Source: Tyto alba (taxonomy: Eukaryota; Chordata; Aves; Strigiformes; Tytonidae). Taken from it: DNA of 64,000 nucleotides. The notes beneath the pieces are model-generated. The model was given only the letters and a program-made list of their open reading frames with translations. It made no database searches and was not told where the DNA came from. The stretch spans positions 6,229,243 to 6,293,242 of the forward strand of contig NW_024881279.1 in NCBI RefSeq assembly GCF_018691265.1, written 5' to 3'. Below, piece after piece: positions 37,081 through 47,103 of this stretch; the stretch's first letter is position 1; the number at the start of each line of letters is the position of its first letter. A program made the translations under genes and the position numbers.

Positions 37081-37480
37081 CAATATTCATATGCTGTGCA
37101 GCAAAAGCCAACCTGTGTGGGATTATTACAAATGGATTTGGCTGTGCTTAGGGTTTTCAATTTTGTGTTTATAATAAAGGGTAGCTAAACTCTCTTACTT
37201 ACAGCTGAACATCAGCATGCAGACCTGCAAGGATAACTGACCTTTTTGAATGTTAATTATCTTTAAAAGGCCTGTTTGCCCAGAATTGTCTGAACCAGCT
37301 GTAACCAGCCACCAGTGTCACTGAGGAGAAATGACGGACGTCATGAGGAGTCATTTGATATCCATTAGAGGGGAGGAAAGTCATTAAAATATATTGGGCC
37401 CAGAGACCTTATGAAACAAAGAGAAAGTAATTACTTTAGGCTCAGATTTACCTGCCTGGACTAATCAATAAAAAGACACC
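37081..37480. promoter_or_regulatory. Candidate regulatory block with CRE-like motif
   Basis: This non-repetitive stretch carries an ATF/CREB-type site (atgacggacgtcat at 37331-37344, containing gacgtcat with symmetric ATGAC/GTCAT ends) and a GATA-like ttaattatcttt upstream. It could be a conserved enhancer. Motif presence alone is weak evidence. Confidence 0.25.
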
Positions 37481-37699
37481 CTGAAAAGGAAAGAGGGAGC
37501 AGAAAGAACACATTTTGACATGTCTGCAAAGAACATCTGTCAGCAGGGCACAAGAAAAGGTCAGTCCGCCTGCCTGAGCACTGCTTGCCCAGCTGCGCCA
37601 CGACAAGGGGAGAGGGGCCTCGCCAGGGGAGCAGGAGCCAAAATATACCTTTTTAGAGGAGTCACGGGTCAGAAAGACTGAGTCAGCACACCCTCAGCC

Positions 37700-37752
37700 T
37701 GGTCCTGGCTTTGGCTAGTTGTGTGACCTTGGGAATATCACTTAAGACACGG
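37700..37752 (+). mobile_element. Probable MIR-type SINE fragment
   Basis: The stretch at 37717-37745 (agttgtgtgaccttgggaat, then atcacttaa) closely resembles the well-known 3' part of the MIR family, a tRNA-derived SINE active in early amniotes and mammals (gtgtgaccttgggcaagtca, then cttaa). Only a short piece is recognisable. Such ancient fragments are sometimes retained because they took on a regulatory role. A repeat search with an amniote library would confirm it. Confidence 0.5.
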
Positions 37753-40521
37753 TCAGGTCGCATTAACTAAGCAGACAGAGGTACCTAATTAGGTGCCTTC
37801 ATTTTGCTGTCGCTATGTATGGATATTAGCTGTCCTCACAGGGGCTGAGCTGTGGGTAGTAGAGCATTTCTGAAGCTTAAAACATGTCTTCAATGGCTCA
37901 GCAGCTATGTGGAAGCAACCAAGCTGCTTTTTCTGCATGGCAGTAAAAATTAGCTTTGACAAATTTCCCTGGATTATGCAGCATCTTCTGGGGCTCTCCC
38001 TGGCCAGATGTTCAGATGCAGCAGGATTCAAGCCCTTACAGCAGTTTTTCGGATTTTTAACACCCTGGTAAGCACCAAGCTCTTTGAAAAACCTGATCCC
38101 ACCTAATTTCTTTTAAAATGTAACACAAATTTATTTCTTCACTAGGATATGTGCAAATTAGCTCAGCTACAGGAGAGGAGCAAGGAAAGCTTAGTCACAG
38201 ACTTGCCATGGGCTCCTCATGCCACAGAAGTGATGCCCTCCTACCTCCACTAAAATCAGTGGGCATTTGGGGCATTTTTTTCTAGAAAAGTTGCTGATTT
38301 TATACACTGTGCAAATCATTTGGGGTTTTGCAAAATGAAGTATCCTCTGAGCCACTTCACTGAACTCCATGTATCTTCCAAAATGAGACATGCAAAAACC
38401 CCACCAGTTAGTTTTGTATCATTATTCATTCTAATTAAAATATTTGTCAGGGGAATCTATTGCCTTTTTTCTATTTTCTGCTCAGATGTTGCAGTCCTTG
38501 ACATTACACTGTGGTCTATGAAGACACAGAATATTAATGCCTCCCATTCTAGAAAAATATATTGAGTCTGCTCTACTATTTTGACCTTTTCAGTACATTG
38601 TATTTTGATTAACTGGCCACCTTGTTTCTGCCCCACAGGTTTGCAAGGCTAGTGGGACACGGAGGTGGAAAAGCCATCAAATCACATTTCTAATCACTGG
38701 GAAGGTTAAAGGAGTGCAATAAAACATGGTATCTCACAAACTGGCTGAGGCACTCAGGCTGCCTCACAACCGTATACACAGAAGAGAATGGTGGAAACCA
38801 GAACCAAAAGGCCCCACCATCATCACAAGCACCTTTTCCATCTTGCTATTCTGTATTACTTTCTCTCAATAGCCTCTGCAAGTGTCGTCTTTCCCAAGAG
38901 CCAATTAATTCAAGTCACAAATAGCTGCCCTGAATTCTTGCAGGTAATTAGCACCACAGGTTATCAACAGGAAGCTGGCACCCGCAGGCCCTTCAGATAA
39001 TTGTGTTTCAATATTGGCACATTTCTGCTTACCACAAAAGGTCACTTCAGTTTCTCTCCTCCATTTTCTCCCTCTCTTTTACTAAACAAATGAAAAATCG
39101 TTATCATTATTTTGAATGCTCTAAACAGTCGGCAAAGGCTTTGGGCATTACAGGCCAGACATGAGTGATGTGGACACTTTAGGAGGTTGCAAAATTATTA
39201 TTTTGTAATCCTTGGTTGCAGATATAACCCTCCTCACAACACCAGTTAATGAAAAAAAGCCCAAAGTCTAGTTAAATACTCATGCACCTGTATTCATTTC
39301 AAAGAAAAGTAATGGAAAGTGTACATAATTATAACGTAGCAAACACTGTTGGTCACTTCAACCAGAATCTGCAATTTTGGTAAAGCTGTATTTAGTAATG
39401 CACAAATTTGGAGGTTTCTTTACCTGTTACAAAAACTTGTAAAGGGTAACCATTCATTTAATTACATGATAAATAGCTTCCACAAACAGACTAAGTATTA
39501 TACATGAAGGGCCATGTAATTACTTCGTAAATATAGGATTATATCTGTCCTTGAAACAAGAAAACAAGTTAAATCAGCCTTGCAAAATTGTACTCCCCAC
39601 TCACAGTAAGTGAGTAATTCTGTTGCAAAAATAAATTACAAATCATCACCTTCTTTACAGAGTGGTCACAGTAAAAGGACAGCTGTGATGGTTTTGTAAC
39701 AGGGCCAGACAATTTCAAGGCAAGGCTGTATTAAGTGTTAAATTTCAGTAATGACAGAACCTTATCTTCAAGAAGTGTTTGAAAGCATGCAATAACTTTG
39801 TAGTTGCCTTGGACTGCTGAATAAACCATGTATTGAAAAAGAAGTCAGCATTTGTGCCCTGCTAAATTGAAGTTATGAATCAGAAGCACCACTGCTGGTT
39901 AAAAGTTTGAGTGTGGAGGGGTTAAGCTGTGGCTCTACTGCTCTTAATCTACACCACTGTGTACACTTCTGGTGCCGCTCCTGTCTTTTTCAAGACACAC
40001 AACCATGCTATTTACCCTGGCATTTTCTGCAAGAGCTCAATCACAGTCATTTGATCTTCTCAGCCAGGTATCTGCTTATTGACATATGTATCTATTATGT
40101 CAGTGTATACAAGCGTAGCAAGTGAAAGCCAAAATTATCCCCATACAGAAAGGTTTGCACTCAGTCCTGTAAGACTGGTCTTGGAGGGACCAAAATTAAT
40201 CAAATGACTCTTGCAGTTTTGCTTCCTGAATTACTTGAAGACAAGATCTCATATGGAGTGCATTAACAACAGGAGTGCTCTACATTGCTTTGAGTTACTC
40301 CCTTTCTATCATCACTGCATTACTACACTTAGAGGTTTTTTTATTGTATCATTAAAGTTAATCAAATCTTATAGACACAGAACTGGTGGGTGGTGCAACA
40401 GGGAGCATTAAAATCATACTCTCATTTCAATCACTTATAAAACTGGAAAGCTAACCACAGCTAACCGCTTAACCACTAAATGCTGCAAGAGAGCTCGCTT
40501 AAAGAAACATCATGGCCCTGT

Positions 40522-40580
40522 AAAAAAAAAAAAGTATATATATATAAATATATATATATATAAATATATATATATATATG
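40522..40580. repeat. Poly(A) plus (TA)n microsatellite
   Basis: A12 at 40522-40533 is followed by about 45 bp of TA repeats broken by aaata. Highly likely to be length-variable. Confidence 0.9.
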
Positions 40581-41632
40581 GGAAAGGAAAAGAAATTACA
40601 TTATCTCAGTAAAGAAAGTGTAGCCATAGTGCAATTCCCAGTTGCCTTCAGGAAATCAATACTCACTTCATATGGTACAAAACTTTTCCTTTAACCTTTA
40701 TTCAAGGTACAACAGTACAATCAATCCAGGGTTTCAGCCCCGGTGACCTTCCCCAGCGGCACACAGAGCCCAGCATGCAGTGAGCTCAACCAGCCCTTCG
40801 CAGACCCAGCCCCGTGAAAGTCATCAGTTTTCCTCCAGCCGAGCAGCCTGTCATCCACGGGCCCCACCGAAGCTGCCCGGTGACATTGCGGGGTGGCCAT
40901 GGGGGAGCAGCTGGGCTCCCACTCACCCATCCTGCAGCTCTCTGCTTGCCGTCAAGATACAACACACCGAACAAAAGATGACCGCCAAAAAGGATAAAAG
41001 CTTATTGTTTACAGCCACCCAAGAAACTCACTGCTTGCCTAAGAAAACAACAGACTACTCACAACCCAATAGATATTTTTCTTTCTTTTTTTTTTCCCAA
41101 AAAAACTTACTGTTCTAAAAGAGTCATTAAGATGTTTCATGCATTATAACCTCCCCCTGTAAAAAGCAGTCACATACTTTCTTCCTAGAAGAATGAAGCA
41201 AAATAACAGGAAAGAAGGTCACTTTAGCTTACCTATTTTGAATAAAGATTGTTTTGTTACATTAAATTATTTTTCTTTTATTTTTAATGGGGTCATTGAG
41301 TAATTTAAGCTTTTATGTACAAAACTTAAATACTTCTTACTGCAACCAACTGCCAAAGCAGAGTGAACATCATTCCCAACCTGACTTGCATCTAAAATCT
41401 CTGGCAGGAATCCTGCAAAGCAATGTCATCTGCACCTCTTTGTGGTTCGTGCCTCTGCTGCATCTCTGGATAAGAGCACATGTACCAAAGAATTATTCAG
41501 TCCTTTAACATCAGGTTTCAAGTAACCAATCTAGGAAGCACACCTCCTTGGTCTAAATTCAGCCAAAACTGATTCCTGTCCAAGCAAGAGCTGTTGTTGT
41601 TTAAGCATTACTCTTAAAAGTTTCAAACTACT

Positions 41633-41662
41633 AATCTCAAAATTCATAATCTCAAAGTTCTT
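41633..41662. repeat. 15-bp tandem repeat, two units plus remnant
   Basis: aatctcaaaattcat is followed by aatctcaaagttctt and then a partial tatctcat. This is a small local duplication. Confidence 0.7.
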
Positions 41663-42011
41663 TATCTCATACGACCCTTGATGGTGTAACTCAGACACGA
41701 TGTGCACACCCCACACAGGCTGTGTGCAAACACACATCTCCAAACGCAAGCTGAGCCAATGCTAGTTAGGAGCACCCCGATTTGTAGTTTCCTGTAAAAA
41801 GCAGAGACAAATAATAACATTCAATATTCAGCTCTGGACTCCCATGTCCATTGTGGGTTTTTCCTCCTTACCGGGAGGGCGATGCTCTCTGTTCATACTG
41901 ACATGCTATGAGTGACTCAGTGAATGGTGCCAATCTGTTTGTCCACACACCTGAAAACTTCATTATTATTTGCTTTTTAACTGATAATGCCTATTTTCAG
42001 TATATATTCTT

Positions 42012-42085
42012 TCACCTCTATCCCTAAGCATCTTCAGGAGACTGTTGCACACACATACAGTGGTCTCCTGAAGATGCTCAGGTGA
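42012..42085. repeat. Long imperfect hairpin with 16-bp perfect stem
   Basis: The arm at 42027-42042 (agcatcttcaggagac) is the exact reverse complement of 42063-42078 (gtctcctgaagatgct), with a 20-nt loop of tgttgcacacacatacagtg. A further 6-bp outer stem pairs tcacct (42012-42017) with aggtga (42080-42085), leaving a 9-nt bulge on one side and 1 nt on the other. The fold is a genuine inverted repeat, not a simple-sequence palindrome. It is too short and bulged to be a confident microRNA precursor. Confidence 0.85.
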
Positions 42086-43990
42086 CAGATATGTGTGTGC
42101 ATGCATGCCATTGCATGATTTTCTACTTCCCAGATCTGGAAAAGCAGGAGGAATTGGGGTGTGGGTTTGATTTCTTTCTGTCTCCTAAAAGGTGTCCGAA
42201 TGGATGTGCTGTGGTGGTTGCCTTAGAAACCAGAAGTTATCTTTCCTGGCCAGGGCAGTCTCCCATGATGCTGAGAGCAGGAAGACAACAAATGTTCACA
42301 CTGGAAAAGTAAAAGGTTTTTCTGCTCTGCACAAAGCAGGGACGCCATGAAGACAGCACCAGCAGAGCTCAGCATCCACCAGTCCCTCTCTGGGGCCAGG
42401 AGATGCAGCACTGAACTGCTGCCAACCAGGGTCTGACCACCCCAGGAGGAACTTTGTCTCCCCAGGCAGAGGGGAGGTGGGTTTTCACTGACCGAACCCC
42501 CAAGTCTGATCACAGCCCCTATGCCTTATCTGCTTTGCAGATGGAACCAATGGGACAAATTCCACCTTGTCCCACACTGCTGCCATCCCGCTGGGTCTTC
42601 CACCCCTCGTTTGCTCAGCCTGACAGCACCACTTCTCACCGGTGTATTAGCAGAGCATCTCCGCCCTTCTAGAGTCACCGCAGTTGCTTGCAGAGGGGGA
42701 AAGGGTGTATTTTATTTCCCCATTTCTAATAGTGACCTGTTTTTGCAGAGTGTATGGTTCCTTCTGTTTCCTGCATCACTCGGCAGGAGAGATTTCTTCA
42801 CCCGAGTCCTGTCTCCATCACCCCAACGCTGCTGCTACAAAGCCTTTCCATGGGGTGCCAGAGCCAATGGCAGCCGGCACCTTTGGAAGCAGCCAGCCTC
42901 CCGTATTTCTGCTTTGCCATCCCGACCTAAACTGGCAGCAAGAGAGAGGTGCTGCCTATCCTCACTTCACCAAAAAGGGCAAACCCCCTGCCAAGAGGGT
43001 CACCAGCAACAGAGCAACATCTCTAATGGAAAAAAAAAAAGACCCAAGTATTTCATCCTGCTGATGAATAATTTATTTTTCTTTTATAGTGTGTTTTTTT
43101 TTTCCTTAATTGCTCAAAAACATTTAATTGAATTAAGCAAGTTTCCTTCCATTTTTATATGTAAATACAAATGATATGTAATGGCCACAGGTAGCTATCT
43201 AGATGTTTATATGAAGTGATCTACATATGAAAAGGCTATTGCTACGATCATTTGTATTTTAATTATCAGCATAGTTCTGTTAATTTCAAGCTCTAGTAGA
43301 AACACACAGAAATCAATGTTTGATAAATGGAAAAGAGCTTTAATGGGTCAAGGAGGATTATATTTTTGCACTTATAAAAACTGCAAGCAAGAGAAGTAAA
43401 CAAAGATGCTAGAAGCTATTTAAAGAAAAATATTTGACAATATCCCTTTAAACAGGTTTAAAATTTACATGTATTTATGCCAAAACTTTCCCAAGATATT
43501 TGAAATTATATTCATGATTTTTGGGAGGAGAGGGAGAGTGGGGCAGGAAGGTGTAAGAAAAATATACAAATATTTGAAAGCCAACTTTAGAACATATTTA
43601 AATCCTTTTCAAATGCAGTCTAAAGGTCTGCAGTCTGTGCAATCATTGCCTTCAGTGCCATTTTTGTCAGTTCAGGGCAGTATTCAAAAATCCATTTAAT
43701 GCTATAAAAAGGAGCAGCCTTTTTCATGAATTCTGATTTATTTAATATTAAATCCATGTCTAATATGGCACAGAAGCAGCAAAATCTGTGCTCGAAGCAA
43801 CAACCAAACTTACTTTCCACTTTGACAGGTGAACAAGCAGTTATTACATTTCTGTAGAGCACCTACCAAACTCCGTGTAGCTGAGTTTCCTTATTAAGAA
43901 ATGTAATTTCACTTGGGTGCTGCAACAGCAAAATATGGCATGTTAGGTCATGGCTAACAATGGAGATGGGAATGTGAACACAGATATAAC

Positions 43991-43994
<4 letters not shown>

Positions 43995-44025
<31 letters not shown>
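43995..44025. repeat. Poly(T) run, 31 bp
   Basis: The longest homopolymer in the window. On the minus strand it is a poly(A) tract that could be the tail of an old retrocopy, but the sequence next to it (44026 onward) matches nothing I recognise. Confidence 0.9.
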
Positions 44026-44028
<3 letters not shown>

Positions 44029-44570
44029 TGCAGCAGTAATAAAAATGGAAATTAAATCCAAAAGTAGAGTTTCTGCTAGGTGTTGACCAGGCCAGCACTG
44101 AGCAAAGCCAGTGGCCACAGCCCATATGGGCAACATGCCCACTGCTGCCGGAGCCTGGTGCGGGGATCAGACTGTCCCCTTGGGTTTACGAAGGGTCAGG
44201 GGCACTACCAGAGGAAAATATTATTTTTTTGAGGGGAAACAGCAGCTACAGCTTCTTCTGAAAATATGTGCAGCAGCTTCTTCTGCACCCAAGACAAGAG
44301 AGTCCATGGGTTGACAGTTCAGCAACAACCCAAGAGGTAATGAAACTAGTAGCTAATGGATGCCAAAGTGTAGTAAGTGACAAAGAGCTTCTTACTCTGC
44401 AGGGGAAAGAGCTTGCCCCATGATGAAGAGAAAAGGCTGACATTTATCTTGATATCCTGTACTCTTTAATGAAACTACAGAATGATTACAGACTAAGGTA
44501 GGGATATCAAAGTAATTATTAGATCCCTGAGACAAGCAACCAAACAGATTGAGCTGAGCTCCAAAATTAA

Positions 44571-44614
44571 GACGCCAACAAGAAACAATTACTTATCCTG
44601 GCATTTCTCTGGGT
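44571..44614 (+). repeat. 44-bp dispersed direct repeat, copy A
   Basis: This copy matches 46354-46397 at 39 of 44 positions in the same orientation. The shared core is gccaacaagaaacaattact. Similarity stops abruptly at both ends. The 1.8-kb separation argues against simple tandem slippage. Confidence 0.85.
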
Positions 44615-46353
44615 TTGAATTAAGGAAAGTTAACTTCACCAATGACATTAGCTACTAGAAAAGGTGAAAGTGACTAATGCCCTGTAAGTAAATTCATTTT
44701 ACATCTAATCTATGAATGTGTTTTGCTGCATCTTGACCAGGAGCAGCTCCCATCTACCTTAGTACAGAAGGAAAAATCCCCAGATGAAGCAGGGCAGCAA
44801 ACTCATCTGTAAATCTGACCCAGAGTATTTATACTACAATTTTCATGTATGGATATCTTTAGCAGATAAGGCTGTCTCAGGAAAGGGATTCCAATACAAT
44901 AAAAAAGGTCCCTGTGGTTGCTCAGCAAATGTTTGTTTGAATGACTTCATATTGGCTGCATTTGTGCCAGTTCTGTACTTTCTCTCCTCAGGTGTTCATG
45001 TAACCCAGATTTAATCAAATATTCTTGAAAAAGCATTCACCCAGCTCCTAAAGCAAGCTTTAAATCAGCAAGCCCATGGTATGAAATGAACTGGTGCAGC
45101 TGAGCAACAGAGGCTGTGCTTCTGCCAGCAATCACCAAACCACAGCTCCAATTTCAATTTTTACCCATCAAATGGCCAACCACAGCATAAACTCAAATTG
45201 CAGCTGACTTAGGGACATTCATACAGAGAAAAAGGCTGCATTTGTCAAATAAACGAGCTATTGGAAAGTATTTGCTCAGCTCGGCTCTGTAATTTGCAGG
45301 TGAGAGGGAACAGGATATCTGAAGAAGCAGTTGCACTATGAAGCACGGATGTCAGTGAGCGTTGCCTGGGGCCAGCCCGGCACGTCCCATGGGTGCAGAG
45401 AGGTGACTCCATCCACATCTCCTGCAGGACACCCCACCATCGTGCTCAGCCACAGGGCTTGAGCGTAACCCCCCAGTAAAGCAGCACTGACCTACTCAGG
45501 ACTGAGCCTGATGTTTAAAAGAAGAGGAGCTGTACAAGGAAAGTACAAATTACATCACACTTACTGGATAAATTCAGGTCCTGAGGCTACAACTTATTTA
45601 ATATTATGGGGGTGTGATTTATGAAGTCTTTTCCCAAAAGGCATTTTTCCTGCTCAGATCAAAGTATCATCTAGTCCCATACTAGCCAGGGAAGGGAAAC
45701 GATATGGCAGTTGCTGACCTCCCAGATCCCCTGGATCTGCTACCGCAGAGGACACCGAGTTACCACTCTCATTTAAAAATGCTCATCTCTCACTTTCCTC
45801 TACCACTAAAGACAGCTACGGATCCTATTCCTGAGACATTGCCACAAGCACACCCAGTTGCTGAGGACATAGGAGACAAGATCAGAGCAAAATAGAGAAA
45901 AGTCTTAAATCAAAGTAATAATAATTAAAAGGGTGGCCAGGAAATAGTTATTTGAGATTGTATAAAATCAACTTTGAAAAGTAGGCGGAGGACTGGGAAG
46001 AGAACTGCTTCATTTTCTCTGCGCAAGGTTATGTTCCTCTGTATTTTATCCACCAACATTATAATTCTATTTCTAAGACTAATAAATTTCCCACAGAAGC
46101 TCTATTCATTCTTAAACCTATGACTGCTGAGTCAGCGAACTGTCATGTTTTTCCATGCCAGCATCAGTTCACACCATACTAAAGAAGCAAGATAAGGATA
46201 AGAAAATAAAAGGCAACATCATACTTTTACCCAAAAGAGACAGCTTGGGGGGACTTGACAGTCTTATTTTGCTGATCATCAGTCTCTGCAACAGGCTGTG
46301 CAACCAATTAATGAAACGCGGGCTGTATGAACCATGATTTCACAAGAAATCTA

Positions 46354-46397
46354 GATGCCAACAAGAAACAATTACTTACCCTGGCTTTTATCTGGAT
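46354..46397 (+). repeat. 44-bp dispersed direct repeat, copy B
   Basis: Partner of the copy at 44571-44614. The pair could be fragments of an unrecognised dispersed repeat family or a small segmental duplication. A shorter similar stretch (aacaagaaacaat followed by gctccttacc, near 30056-30080) may be a third, partial copy, but the match is weak. Confidence 0.85.
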
Positions 46398-46630
46398 AAT
46401 CTCTGTTACCCTAAGATTTAAAGCCAAGCATGGGGTCTGTTTCTCCCAATCACCTTTACAGTTCATCACAGGGAACTGCTGAATATCTGTACTGTACTGC
46501 TTGGTCTGAGAAAAACACCAAAACATGGATATCTGGGGTGGTTATAATATGACAGGCACCTCTACGCTATCCCAGGGACCATGGTATGCATTCCCACAAG
46601 CAACATGACACTTCCAGACCAGAAAAAAGG

Positions 46631-46663
46631 TTTTTTGTTTTTTGGTTTTTTTTTTTTTTTTTT
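46631..46663. repeat. T-rich homopolymer tract
   Basis: T6 g T6 gg T-run, 33 bp in all. Low complexity. Confidence 0.85.
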
Positions 46664-47083
46664 CTTCTAGCTTTGAAGCTGATTCCATCTTTATCTCAGG
46701 AAAACATTTAGTTTCCCTCTGCAAATATAAAACAAGACCCTCTCTTCCATCGCACAACACATGGTACCACCAGGGAGAGAGCCTGCAGCCCCGTAACATG
46801 CTCAACTCCTGACATCGAAGGACCATTTCAAAGCACGCAGTGCTCCAGGCTGCCCTGTCTCTGGGCAACCTCCAAACCTACCAAGAGGATTTCAACAAAA
46901 ATTACACGTACTTTTTGATCCTGACATGGGTTCAGCAGTAAGTGGGCTGATACCACCAAACTCCGCTATTTTGCCATCCAGAATCAGACAGTCTCACACC
47001 GTTGTCTCACGAGACCCAGTTTCCACAGGCAGCCTCACCTGTCTCCTGACACTCCTGCCATTTCCTCTCTTCACATTTTCCTT

Positions 47084-47103
47084 AAAAAAAAAAAAAAAAA
47101 AAA
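47084..47103. repeat. Poly(A) run, 20 bp
   Basis: Homopolymer following cacattttcctt. No recognisable retrocopy upstream. Confidence 0.85.

Larger units (their letters stand above)
37753..44570. other. Intergenic, no gene seen
   Basis: Unique AT-rich sequence with a GC- and CpG-richer pocket at about 40720-40990, TA repeats at 40522-40580, a 15-bp tandem at 41633-41662, a hairpin at 42012-42085 and a T31 run at 43995-44025. The longest ORF (42521-43174, 217 codons, plus strand) runs into poly-lysine and phenylalanine-rich low complexity and is unrecognised, so it is not called as a gene. Confidence 0.65.

Noticed and set aside
42012..42085. microRNA precursor
   Set aside because: The perfect stem is only 16 bp and the lower stem is offset by a 9-nt bulge. 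This is short of a normal precursor, so it is kept only as an inverted repeat.
42521..43174. 217-codon plus-strand ORF, the longest in the window
   Set aside because: The translation matches no family, ends in lysine and phenylalanine low complexity from A/T runs, overlaps another long frame (42684-43064), and has no exon-like borders. Best explained by chance in a GC-richer patch.
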